DNA of 64,000 bases from Janthinobacterium rivuli (lineage in GTDB: Bacteria > Pseudomonadota > Gammaproteobacteria > Burkholderiales > Burkholderiaceae_D), in the NCBI RefSeq assembly GCF_029690045.1, contig NZ_CP121464.1, positions 1,984,001 to 2,048,000 on the forward strand. Reading direction: 5' to 3'. Below, in pieces: positions 54,901 through 64,000 of this stretch. Position numbers and translations under genes: made by a program. The notes beneath the pieces were generated by a model. It saw only the letters and a program-made list of their open reading frames with translations, searched no databases and was not told the DNA's origin. Every line of letters begins with the position of its first letter. Within the stretch, counting starts at the first letter, position 1.

Positions 54901-55179
54901 ATCGCCATCATCGGCGGCACCATCACGTCGACGATTCTGACCTTGCTGGTCGTGCCGACCTTTTACGACAGCATCGAGATCGCCCGCGATGGCGCCGTGG
55001 CCAAGTTCCACCGCCGCGCCGCGCGCATGCCTGTGGCCGTGGCCATGATATTGACCTTGCTCGAATGCGTGCTGACCTTGCTGATGGTGCGCTTCGTCTA
55101 CCGCATGCTGAAGAAGGCCGTGCTGTTCCTGATGGGACGCCGCACGCCGAAGGCGACATCGGTCAGCCTGCAAAAGTAA
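51958..55179 (+). CDS. RND-family efflux permease (AcrB/MexF type)
   Basis: The 1073-residue inner-membrane pump has the RND layout: TM1 at the N-terminus (FSIKRPTATIVLILAMM), a large periplasmic porter domain, six TMs including the proton-relay helix with GVLIDDAIVVREN, a second porter domain, and a C-terminal TM cluster (LMGLVAKNAILLLDAARKREEEG). Length is near the 1030–1060 norm. It expels drugs or other compounds by proton antiport; substrates are not deducible. It is the second gene of a two-gene operon, and the outer-membrane partner must be encoded elsewhere. A terminator lies at 55222–55249. Confidence 0.94.
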   Translation: MFLSDFSIKRPTATIVLILAMMCVGLLALKKLRVNQNPDVEVPFIVVSIPYPGASPDTVEREVVNRLEKSLQSISGVTEVNSDSNEGSASIFLKFSFNTNLIEASDNIRNAIAAVRYKLPTEMREPILQRIDPAAEPIMQLALSSNAQSHAEISRLAEDVLSDRFRTVDGVALVNVGGSLKRELSVLLRAEKLREYNVSVSDVVTALRNQNTNAPVGKVRGTLDEKSIRLVGRIESPSDFEKVVIKRRGEEIVRLAQVATIEDGFAEVNSLSMRSGKPNVGISITRVRDASTVSVANKIRDMVAEINKTLPKGTILQVTRDGGENAQHSLNNVIESLVLGAVLTIFVVYAFLNSWRSTLITALSLPTSVIAAFIAVWLCGFTLNFMTLLGLSLAIGVLIDDAIVVRENIVRHMQMGKDRRTAALEGTAEIGMAVAATTFSIIAVFIPVAFMPGISGEWFRPFALTVTCSVLVSLGISFTLDPMLSAYWGDPVEEHSAPKKGIGRVLEKFNHWFDHQADRYGRVIAWALHHRRWMAVIAFGSLVGAIVLHSTHGGTSFLPASDSGNLMINVRTPSSSSIEYSRLKLEAAAVLARTLPETKDTNSSINAGGGRVYVDIGKRNTRKRSAKEIAVELREKMSRLVGAEYVVQDDLSNGSQKPIQVEFTGPDSRKLMEITNAYMDKLRAIPGAVDVGLSEQDPKNELQIELNRGLANSMGISVNDAAQSLRVAFAGVEVGDWVDPTGETRDVAVRLHPDDRVASENIERLPISVTGTSQMVPLDQIATITMGKGPSGIEHKNGKRTITVSANAQGRSNGEVTSDAMKLANSIDFPPGYGLALGGAGQDQQELFTEMLIALVMGIGLMYLILVMQFGSFTAPVAVMMSLPLSLIGVVVALVITNNTLNLMSFIGIIMLMGLVAKNAILLLDAARKREEEGHGREDALMYAGRMRLRPILMTTFALIAGMFPVALGLGEGGEFYRPLAIAIIGGTITSTILTLLVVPTFYDSIEIARDGAVAKFHRRAARMPVAVAMILTLLECVLTLLMVRFVYRMLKKAVLFLMGRRTPKATSVSLQK

Positions 55180-55221
55180 TACCGGGCCAAGGCGCAGCTT
55201 ACGCTGTGCCGTGGTATTTCA

Positions 55222-55249
55222 AGAGCCTTCCTCGGAAGGCTCTTTTTTT
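55222..55249 (+). terminator. Rho-independent terminator after the RND operon
   Basis: AGAGCCTTCC (55222–55231) pairs with GGAAGGCTCT (55234–55243), followed by a T-run to 55249. Confidence 0.93.
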
Positions 55250-55273
55250 GCCAGGCCAGCCAGCCAGGGCGCG

Positions 55274-55657
55274 CTAGCTGTTGCGCGGTGGTGGCGTGGT
55301 GCCGGTCCCGGTCCCCGTGCCAGTTCCCGTACCAGTCCCGGTTCCCGTGCCGGGCGTCGTTCCTGTGCCGGTGCCAGTTCCCGTGCCGTTATTGGGCGTG
55401 GTCGTGCCATCGGGATTGGTGGTGGTGCCCGGTGTCATGCCCGGCGTGGTGCCTGGCGTGGCCGGCGTGGTGGTGTCCGGATTGGTCGTGCCCGTGGTGC
55501 CGGATGTGCCGCTGGTGGCGGGCGGTGTCGCCGGCGCGGTGGCGGCGGGCGTAGCGGTGGTGTTGGTGTCGTTGCGTTTGTTGCAACCGCCCAGCAGCGC
55601 ACAGACGATGGCGCTGCTGAGGACGAGCTTGCTGGTGGTCAGGAGTGTAGCCGTCAT
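55274..55657 (-). CDS. Gly-Thr-repeat lipoprotein
   Basis: The 127-residue product has a lipoprotein signal with lipobox LLGGC (Cys25). The mature part is almost all Thr, Gly, Pro, Ala and Asn, including long (GT)n runs and TTTPATPGTTPGMTPGTTTNPDG-type repeats. It is probably an unstructured, surface or periplasmic lipid-anchored tether. The AAAGGAA Shine-Dalgarno before the ATG supports this strand over the opposite Val-Pro-rich frame. The coding DNA is a degenerate 6-bp repeat, so copy number may vary between strains. Confidence 0.7.
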   Translation of the reverse strand: MTATLLTTSKLVLSSAIVCALLGGCNKRNDTNTTATPAATAPATPPATSGTSGTTGTTNPDTTTPATPGTTPGMTPGTTTNPDGTTTPNNGTGTGTGTGTTPGTGTGTGTGTGTGTGTGTTPPPRNS

Positions 55658-55851
55658 GATGATTCCTTTTCAGTGAAAGACTGTCGTGGAAACGCATGCC
55701 TCGCCAGATTGCGTATCTGGAACAAGGCTGGCATCGCTTGCAAGAATTAGAGTAGGTGGGATGGCACAGGTTCACCCGAGTTGCCCGTGCTGGGTGCTGG
55801 CGGAGGCGGGGAGAGCGCTGCGTTTGATGTAGCGCAAACCCGCATGGGATA

Positions 55852-55888
55852 CGAAAACGGCCAGAGCAGGATGCCATGGCCGTTTTCG
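55852..55888 (-). terminator. Terminator after the SAM hydrolase gene
   Basis: CGAAAACGGCCA (55852–55863) pairs with TGGCCGTTTTCG (55877–55888) across 13 bases, seven bases after the stop at 55895. The stem ends in a T4 tract on either strand. The rest of the 55658–55894 gap shows nothing that I can call. Confidence 0.7.
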
Positions 55889-55894
55889 GGTGGT

Positions 55895-56818
55895 TTATTT
55901 GGCGGCAGGGGCCTTGCTCACTTCCACTTCCCAATCCACGCCCGATTCGATGTGATGCTTGGCAGCAAAGTCACCCTGGCTGATGGCGACGGCCACGTCG
56001 AGCAGGCTGTTCAGGTAGACCAGCGGCTTGCCCTTGGCGACGCCGCCAAACGTGTGCTCGAATGGCGCCGTCACCTTGGCCACTTGCTTACCTTTGTGCA
56101 AGATGCGTACTTGCAGCGGATCGTGCAGTTTTACTTGCAATTCGTCGAGCAGCGATTTCGGAATATTCGTCCACACATTGCCATATTTGACGTCGAGTAC
56201 GGGCACGATGCCGCGGATGGTATTGCCGTCGCGTACAGGTTTTTGATACGCAATCTTGACCACCGATTCACTCGGCAATTGCGGGCCTACCTGTTCATAC
56301 GTGATGGCGCCTGACGCCAGGCGCGCACCGACATACGCGTACACGTCGCGGCCATGGAAAGTGTACGACTCGGCGGAGCCGGCCAGGCGGTTGACCTTTT
56401 CATCGATTTCGCGCAGTTCGGCCACGCCGTCGCGTTCGGCGATCAGGGTGAACAGGCCATTGTCCGGCCCCACGAAGTAGCGTCCTCCCTTGGTTTTCAG
56501 CACCACCGACTTGCGATTGGTCCCCACGCCCGGGTCGATAACGGACACAAACACCGTGCCTTGCGGCCAGTAATTGGCCGTCTGATACAAGCGGTAGGCG
56601 CCCAGCCAGATGTCGTAGTCGGGAATCTGGTGCGTCAGGTCCGAGATGGTCAGTTGGGGATCGACGCCATAGGCCACGCCATGCATGGCCGACACGGCAC
56701 CATCGGCCGTGCCGAAGTCCGTCATCAGCACCAGCGGAGATGCGGCTTGCGCTGCGGACAGCAGAAGGGCGCTCAGGCAGGCGCCGGCGACGAGGTGGGA
56801 TATTTTCTTGATGATCAT
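55895..56818 (-). CDS. Exported SAM hydrolase/halogenase-fold protein (DUF62)
   Basis: The 307-residue protein belongs to the DUF62 family, which hydrolyses S-adenosylmethionine to adenosine and methionine, or halogenates it. Family motifs are LMTDFGTADGAVSAM (D34), ISDLTHQIPDYDI, VFVSVIDPGVGT, YFVGPDNGLFT and TFHGRDVYAYVGARL. Unusually, it starts with a Sec signal peptide (MIIKKISHLVAGACLSALLLSAAQA), so the enzyme should act in the periplasm. It begins 16 bases after the TonB-dependent receptor stop on the same strand, so the two are likely cotranscribed. Confidence 0.87.
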   Translation of the reverse strand: MIIKKISHLVAGACLSALLLSAAQAASPLVLMTDFGTADGAVSAMHGVAYGVDPQLTISDLTHQIPDYDIWLGAYRLYQTANYWPQGTVFVSVIDPGVGTNRKSVVLKTKGGRYFVGPDNGLFTLIAERDGVAELREIDEKVNRLAGSAESYTFHGRDVYAYVGARLASGAITYEQVGPQLPSESVVKIAYQKPVRDGNTIRGIVPVLDVKYGNVWTNIPKSLLDELQVKLHDPLQVRILHKGKQVAKVTAPFEHTFGGVAKGKPLVYLNSLLDVAVAISQGDFAAKHHIESGVDWEVEVSKAPAAK

Positions 56819-56834
56819 GTGAGCTTTCCGTGTC

Positions 56835-59342
<2,508 letters not shown>

Positions 59343-59454
59343 GGCGGTGTCCTTTGGGCTCGATTAGTGTTCGTGTGGAAACAGTTGCAATGAGCTTAAG
59401 GGAGGCACGCGCCGGCGCTAACGATTCTTTCTGGATATGCTTATGCTGTTGTTT

Positions 59455-60333
59455 TTATGCCGCCAGATTGCGCAGCAGGGCGGGAATCTCGGCCGGAATT
59501 TCGCGTGCCAGATAGCCGAGGATGCCGAAGCGCAGGGCCAGCTGTTCGCCCGCCAGCGCATGCAGGGCGATGCCCCAGGCGCAAGCTTGTTCCAACGGCG
59601 CGCCGCGCGCGGCCAGGCCCGTGATGATGCCGGCCAGGGTGTCGCCGGAACCGGAAATGGCCAGGCCGATGTTGCCGCCCGCATGTGTCCAGCTGGTGCC
59701 ATCGGGCATGGCGAGGACGGTCAGCGCGCCTTTCAGGGCGACGACGGCGTTCCAGCGCCGCGCCGCGTCCATGGCGCAGGCATGCGGGTCGGCCAGCACG
59801 GCGTCTTTCGACAGGCCCATCAACTGGGCCAGTTCACCCGCATGCGGCGTCAGCAGCACGGGCTGCTCGAAGCGGAAGTGCGGGGGCTTGCGCACGACCT
59901 GCATGGCGCAGGCGTCAAGGATCAGGCGGCTGCTGGCAAACAGAGGCAGCAGATGGCGCATCAGTTCGCAGCTGGCGGCCGTGTCGCACATGCCTGGCCC
60001 GACGAGCACGGCGTCCACCTTGCCGGCCAGCGGCGCCAGCTGATGTTGCGCTTCATGGCGGAAGCCGCCCAGCGCCGTTTCGTCCAGGCCGATGACCCGC
60101 GCTTCGGGCATGGCGACGGCCACTTGCGCCGCCACCGATGCGCCCGTCGCCAGGGTCAGCTTGCCCGCGCCCGCGCGCAGGGCGGCCGTGGCTGCCAGCA
60201 GGATGGCGCCCGGCATTTCCGTCGAGCCGGCGACGATCAGCAAATGGCCGCGCACTTCCTTGTCGCCATCGGGCTGAGGCATGGGCAGGGGCCAGGAACG
60301 CAGCAGGGAAGCGGTGATGTCGGTGGTGTCCAT
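59455..60333 (-). CDS. nnrD: ADP-dependent NAD(P)H-hydrate dehydratase
   Basis: This enzyme repairs damaged hydrated NAD(P)H using ADP or ATP. The 292-residue stand-alone carbohydrate-kinase-like domain has VRGHLLIVAGSTEMPGAILLA, PVLLTPHAGELAQLMG and the catalytic GSGDTLAGIITGL. In E. coli this domain is fused to an epimerase (NnrE/YjeF N); no epimerase domain is present here. It lies 18 bases after the histidine phosphatase gene stop on the same strand. Confidence 0.9.
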   Translation of the reverse strand: MDTTDITASLLRSWPLPMPQPDGDKEVRGHLLIVAGSTEMPGAILLAATAALRAGAGKLTLATGASVAAQVAVAMPEARVIGLDETALGGFRHEAQHQLAPLAGKVDAVLVGPGMCDTAASCELMRHLLPLFASSRLILDACAMQVVRKPPHFRFEQPVLLTPHAGELAQLMGLSKDAVLADPHACAMDAARRWNAVVALKGALTVLAMPDGTSWTHAGGNIGLAISGSGDTLAGIITGLAARGAPLEQACAWGIALHALAGEQLALRFGILGYLAREIPAEIPALLRNLAA

Positions 60334-60351
60334 GCATAGCCTCCGAAAAAA

Positions 60352-61116
60352 CTAGGATTTGGGCGCGGCCGGCATGTCGGGCTGGGCCGTGACGGGTGTG
60401 CCCGATTCGACCAAAGGCGCGACGAAGTTGCACAGGTCCAACTGCAGCTTGCCGTGCTTGCCCAGGGCGGGTTTGAAGGCGTACGAGGTGACGCCGCAGT
60501 TGGGCACGTCGGCCGCCTTGTCGATGGCCAGGATGGCTTGCTCGTCGCAGCGTTCCAGCAGATAGCGGAAGCAATTGACGATGACCTGGTGGCCCACGAT
60601 CAGCACCCGTTCGCCCCGGTATTCGCGGGTGATGGTGTCGAGCACGCTGCGCAGGCGCAGGATGACGTCGCACCAGCTTTCGCCGCCTGGTGGACGGAAA
60701 TAAAACTTGCCCACGTGCTGGCGCTGCTCGTGCAATTCCGGGTATTTGCTGGCGATGCCGTGCACGGTCAGCCGGTCGAGGATGCCGAATTCCTTTTCGC
60801 GCAGGCGCTCGTCGGCCACCACGGAGTTCAAGCTGTCCGCATTGATGCGCGCCAGCACGGCTTGCGCCGTCTGCTGCGCCCGCACGTACGGCGAATACAG
60901 CACGACGGTCGGGTGTTGTTCAGGGGGGAAGGTGGCGAACCAGTCGCCGAGGGCTTGCGCCTGGAGCGTGCCCAGTTCGGAGAGGGGGACATCGACATCG
61001 CGCTCGGCGATAGCGATCAACAACTGCTTTTCCGCTTCGGCGGCATCGCGCGCCACGTTGCCGGCACTTTGGCCGTGACGCACGATCCAGATTTGCTGCG
61101 GCCATTTCTGTTCCAT
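60352..61116 (-). CDS. Histidine phosphatase superfamily protein
   Basis: The 254-residue protein has the phosphoglycerate-mutase-like RHG motif (IWIVRHGQSAGNVARD, catalytic His near 14) and a later phosphatase His in ERVLIVGHQVIVNCFRYLL. The middle segment VVLYSPYVRAQQTAQAVL is the second phosphate-binding patch. The substrate is not deducible. ATG at 61116 follows AGGAAGG; an earlier in-frame start at 61170 adds an unlikely 18 residues. nnrD follows on the same strand and may be cotranscribed. Confidence 0.87.
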   Translation of the reverse strand: MEQKWPQQIWIVRHGQSAGNVARDAAEAEKQLLIAIAERDVDVPLSELGTLQAQALGDWFATFPPEQHPTVVLYSPYVRAQQTAQAVLARINADSLNSVVADERLREKEFGILDRLTVHGIASKYPELHEQRQHVGKFYFRPPGGESWCDVILRLRSVLDTITREYRGERVLIVGHQVIVNCFRYLLERCDEQAILAIDKAADVPNCGVTSYAFKPALGKHGKLQLDLCNFVAPLVESGTPVTAQPDMPAAPKS

Positions 61117-61196
61117 TGCCTTGCGCCTTCCTCTGCATTTATTGTTGATAAATATAGAGGAAAGCGGCAAGGCGCGGCGCGCCGCTGGATACGTTC

Positions 61197-62597
61197 TTAG
61201 GCGGCGTGTTCCGCTTCGTCCAGGTCCGGCGCATCGTCGCTGTTGTAGACGGCCAGGTCGGTCTGTCCCATGACCCGGCTGGTGACGGTACCGGCCGTGA
61301 TCGAGCCGCTCACGTTCAGGGCCGTGCGGCCCATGTCGATCAGCGGTTCGACGGAAATCAGCAAGCCGGCCAGCGCGACGGGCAAGTCCATCGCCGACAG
61401 CACGATCAGGGCGGCAAACGTGGCGCCGCCGCCTACGCCGGCCACGCCGACGGAACCGATGGTGATGATGGCCAGCAAGGGCAGCAGGAAGCTGATCGTG
61501 AACGGGTCGACGCCGACGGTCGGGGCGATCATGACGGCCAGCATGGCCGGATAGATGCCGGCGCAGCCGTTCTGGCCGATGGTCGAGCCGAACGAGGCGG
61601 CGAAGTTGGCGATGCCTTCCGGCGTGCCCAGGCGCTGGGTTTGCGTCTGCACGCTCATCGGGATCGAACCGGCGCTCGTGCGCGACGTGAACGCGAAGGC
61701 CAGCACGGGGAAGACTTTTTTCACGAAGCGCAGCGGGTTCAGGCCCACGCCGGCGATGATGGCCAGATGCACGAGGAACATCAATATCAGCGCGCTGTAC
61801 GAAGCGACGACGAAGTTGATCAATTTTAAAATGTCCGTGTAGCTGGACGAAGCGACCACTTCAAACATCAGCGCGAACACGCCGTACGGGGTCAGGCGCA
61901 GCACCAGGGTGACCATGCGCATGACGATGGCGTGCGCCACTTTCATGAAGTTCTCGAACGAGGCGAAGATTTCCGGCTTTTTCGCGGCGATGCCGGTGGC
62001 CGAGATGCCGATGAAGATGGAGAACACCACCACGGCGATGGTCGACGTCTTGCGCGCGCCCGTCATGTCGAGGAAGGGGTTGGTCGGCACGAAGCTGACC
62101 AGCAGTTTCGGCAGGGACAGGGCTTTCGCCGTTTCCAGCGAGCCTTGCAGCTGCACGCCGCGCGCCACTTCGGCGGCGCTCGAGGTCAGGCCGACAGCCG
62201 TCAGGCCGAACAGCTTGGCCATCAGGATGCCCAGCGCGGCGGCGACGGTCGTGGTGATGAGCAGGGTGCCGATGGTCAGCGCGCTGATCTTGCCCAGCGA
62301 ACTTGCGTCCTTGAGTTTCAGGATGGCGGAGATGATGGAAACCATGATCAGCGGCATGATGATCATCTGCAGCAGTTTGACGTAGCCGCTGCCGACGATG
62401 TCGATGTATTCATTGGTGCCCGCAATGATGGGCGAGCCGGCGCCATACAGCCACTGCACGGCCGCGCCGAGCAGCACGCCCAGGCCCAGGCCCGTGAAGA
62501 CGCGCACGGTAAACGTCGCGTGTTTGCGTTGCTGGTGGAACATGAAGGCGAAGACGAGCAACGCAACGAGCAGGTTCAGGATGATGTTAATTGCCAT
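61197..62597 (-). CDS. tcyP: L-cystine/dicarboxylate sodium symporter (TcyP-like)
   Basis: The 466-residue membrane protein belongs to the dicarboxylate/amino acid:cation symporter (DAACS) family, with about eight TMs and two reentrant loops (TSRTSAGSIPMSVQ, and the AGVGGGATFAALIVLSAMDLP region). TSAGSIP instead of the glutamate-type SSSAATLP and the N-terminal FHQQRKHATFTVRVFTGLGLG point to the TcyP/YdjN cystine branch. It is a single-gene unit; the 262-base gap upstream holds an ACTGTACAGT palindrome (62693–62702) that I cannot assign. Confidence 0.83.
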   Translation of the reverse strand: MAINIILNLLVALLVFAFMFHQQRKHATFTVRVFTGLGLGVLLGAAVQWLYGAGSPIIAGTNEYIDIVGSGYVKLLQMIIMPLIMVSIISAILKLKDASSLGKISALTIGTLLITTTVAAALGILMAKLFGLTAVGLTSSAAEVARGVQLQGSLETAKALSLPKLLVSFVPTNPFLDMTGARKTSTIAVVVFSIFIGISATGIAAKKPEIFASFENFMKVAHAIVMRMVTLVLRLTPYGVFALMFEVVASSSYTDILKLINFVVASYSALILMFLVHLAIIAGVGLNPLRFVKKVFPVLAFAFTSRTSAGSIPMSVQTQTQRLGTPEGIANFAASFGSTIGQNGCAGIYPAMLAVMIAPTVGVDPFTISFLLPLLAIITIGSVGVAGVGGGATFAALIVLSAMDLPVALAGLLISVEPLIDMGRTALNVSGSITAGTVTSRVMGQTDLAVYNSDDAPDLDEAEHAA

Positions 62598-62859
62598 GAA
62601 GGGGCCTTATCTTGGTTTTATTCGAGACTGCACGGAGCACATAAACTGTACTACAACTGACAGCTGCCCCAGCCCGGGGCGGAAGGGCAAGCACTGTACA
62701 GTACTATGGTGGCGTTTTGCGCAATACCGCTGCGAATATTACGCTATATAAATATGCTTCACAGGTATAAGCCTTGTGGCTGATTGTGAATTTAGCTATT
62801 TCGTGCAAGCATGCTTTTCCCGTTTGCTAATATGCGCCAGACTATTTGATAGGAAGAAG

Positions 62860-63237
62860 ATGAATGCATTAACTGAAGTACAAGTGCTCGATGCGGAAGA
62901 GCGCTTGCGCCTGGCCATGATGGCCTCCGACGTGGCCGCGTTGAATGTCTTGCTGGCCGACGACTTGTTGTTTACCAATCACCTGGGCCACTTGCTGAGC
63001 AAGCATGCGGACCTGGCCGCGCACGAGCAGCGCCTGCTGGCCATCACGGATCTGCGCGCGTCCGAGCGCCATGTGCGCATCAGCGGCAACGTGGCCGTCG
63101 TCTCCGTGCGCATGCAGCTGACGGGCAGCTATCACGACGTTGAAACGCATGGCGACTTCCGTTTTACGCGCGTCTGGGCGCAGGATGGGGCGGGCGCGCT
63201 GCAAGTGGTCGCCGCCCATTCCGGCGTCGTGGCTTGA
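62860..63237 (+). CDS. NTF2-like (SnoaL/DUF4440) domain protein
   Basis: The 125-residue protein fits the NTF2-like cone fold: N-terminal helices (EVQVLDAEERLRLAMMASDVAALNVLLADDL), then FTNHLGHLLSKHADLA, and alternating strands ending VVAAHSGVVA. The family includes small-molecule-binding and isomerase proteins; the function here is unknown. The ATG at 62860 directly follows AGGAAGAAG, and an earlier in-frame start is less likely. It is nine bases upstream of a small membrane-protein gene. Confidence 0.8.
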   Translation: MNALTEVQVLDAEERLRLAMMASDVAALNVLLADDLLFTNHLGHLLSKHADLAAHEQRLLAITDLRASERHVRISGNVAVVSVRMQLTGSYHDVETHGDFRFTRVWAQDGAGALQVVAAHSGVVA

Positions 63238-63246
63238 GGGGTATCA

Positions 63247-63636
63247 GTGGATCATCGTTCCAAAGGGCAGCTGTTTGAAGCTGTCATCGCCGCCGGCCCG
63301 GCCACCCTGGCCATCACGGCCGGCTATCCTGTGCTGTTGTACAACCTGGTGCGCACCTGGGCCGACGCCCCCGGCGCCAATGCGCTGGCCGCGCTGCTGC
63401 TGACGGGCGGCGTGTGGGCCTTGCTGGAATTCTGGCGTATCGCGCTGGCGACCGTGGCACGCAAGGCGTATGCGTTCAACTGGCGTTTCTGGCTGGCCAT
63501 CGCCGGTTTCCTCGGCTGCTTCGTGCGTTTCGTGCCGGACATGCCGGCCGGACTGATGCTGTTGTTGATGGTGCTGCCGGCGCTGGCGTGGACGCATTTC
63601 ATCTTGCTGCAGCTCAAACGCCCGCCCAATTTGTAA
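63247..63636 (+). CDS. Small integral membrane protein of unknown function
   Basis: The 129-residue product has about four hydrophobic segments (roughly 12–32, 42–62, 78–95 and 100–120). It starts at GTG 63247, preceded by GAGGGG (63236–63241). No family is recognised. It lies behind the NTF2-like gene, probably on one transcript, and converges on the YigZ gene with three bases between stops. Confidence 0.7.
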   Translation: MDHRSKGQLFEAVIAAGPATLAITAGYPVLLYNLVRTWADAPGANALAALLLTGGVWALLEFWRIALATVARKAYAFNWRFWLAIAGFLGCFVRFVPDMPAGLMLLLMVLPALAWTHFILLQLKRPPNL

Positions 63637-63639
63637 GTT

Positions 63640-64000
63640 TTATTCTGCCTCTTCGGCTTCCACTTTCAGCCAGGCTATCCGCCCATTGCCCGCTTCATGC
63701 AGATGGGCGAGCAGGGCGGTGGCCGCTGCTTCCGCCAGGCTGAAGTCGAACAGCACATGCTCGCCGTGCTCCACGTTCAGCAAGGTGGCGCCGGCGCCAT
63801 CGAGTTCGCGGCGCAGCATGCCTTCCATCGCATACGGCACTGTGCAGCGCAGGGTTCGCTGGCGCACGATGGCCGTCTTTTCCGCCTGCAGCAGTGCCTG
63901 CGCCACGCTATCCGTGTAGGCGCGCACCAGGCCGCCCGCACCCAGCTTGATCCCGCCAAAGTAACGCACGACGGTCGCCAGCACGCCTTCCAGGTCCTGG
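63640..64000 (-). CDS. YigZ/IMPACT family protein (N-terminus outside window)
   Basis: The visible C-terminal part contains the IMPACT signature VVRYFGGIKLGAGGLVRAYTDSVAQAL, followed by a second domain (TLRCTVPYAMEGMLRREL). YigZ/IMPACT proteins are small conserved regulators thought to act in translation control, with a two-domain UPF0029 layout. The frame remains open past base 64000, so the start is beyond the window; the GTG at 63984 is internal (the LEGVLATVVRY stretch continues upstream). Confidence 0.88.
   Translation of the reverse strand, partial: QDLEGVLATVVRYFGGIKLGAGGLVRAYTDSVAQALLQAEKTAIVRQRTLRCTVPYAMEGMLRRELDGAGATLLNVEHGEHVLFDFSLAEAAATALLAHLHEAGNGRIAWLKVEAEEAE

Noticed and set aside
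55281..55676. Plus-strand Val-Pro repeat frame
   Set aside because: The opposite strand has a signal peptide, lipobox and AAAGGAA ribosome-binding site, so the Val-Pro frame is its shadow.

Overview
This 64-kb window is chromosomal DNA of a GC-rich Gram-negative bacterium. Gene content and order (yajQ/murB divergent pair, rsgA–pterin dehydratase–M48 protease opposite orn, argF–argG, a complete wsp operon, hmuSTUV, Ter genes) fit a betaproteobacterium, most likely an Oxalobacteraceae member such as Janthinobacterium, Duganella or Massilia. That placement is inference from gene content; no rRNA marker is present. About 57 protein genes are packed tightly, many with ATGA start/stop overlaps. I see no tRNA, rRNA, IS element, prophage or CRISPR array.

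Layout. 1–4.5 kb: end of a leucine-rich-repeat kinase, a nitronate monooxygenase-like enzyme, yajQ, murB and ppnP. 4.5–13.1 kb (minus): a full seven-gene Wsp chemosensory operon in the order wspABCDEFR, whose output is a GGEEF diguanylate cyclase; ppnP follows wspR closely. 13.3–15.5 kb: argF and argG. 15.8–19.3 kb: a large soluble TPR–GAF histidine kinase and a small exported protein. 19.6–22.8 kb: M48 protease, pterin dehydratase and rsgA in one operon, with orn divergent. A REP-like inverted doublet follows orn. 23–25.4 kb: a LysR regulator and an EamA exporter preceded by a long foldable leader. 25.5–29.4 kb: a Fur-box-controlled heme utilisation operon hmuSTUV. 29.4–35 kb: an EmrB/EmrA/NodT-type tripartite efflux operon and a LysR regulator. 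35–39.4 kb: a YecA-like SEC-C protein, srkA and an 810-residue coiled-coil protein.

40.6–49.9 kb is the most distinctive block: a tellurium-resistance-type (Ter) stress cluster. It combines TerD-, TerA-, AIM24- and DUF475/TerC-like proteins with a biosynthetic set (ATP-grasp ligase, PRTase–TRSP protein, HAD phosphatase, PRTase–PELOTA protein annotated elsewhere as 'StiP', CitE-like lyase). Comparative genomics has predicted that such sets make a nucleoside-like metabolite; the product is not known to me.

50–64 kb: a DUF212 membrane protein, an RND efflux pair, a Gly-Thr-repeat lipoprotein, a TonB-dependent receptor followed by an unusual exported SAM hydrolase/DUF62 protein, NAD(P)H-hydrate dehydratase, a histidine phosphatase, a TcyP-type cystine symporter, an NTF2-like protein, a small membrane protein and the end of a YigZ/IMPACT gene.

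The window links several c-di-GMP functions: WspR makes it, YajQ-type proteins can bind it, and Orn clears its breakdown product pGpG. The strongest candidates for undescribed biology are the Ter metabolite cluster, the EamA leader, the exported SAM hydrolase beside a TonB receptor, and the 810-residue coiled-coil protein.
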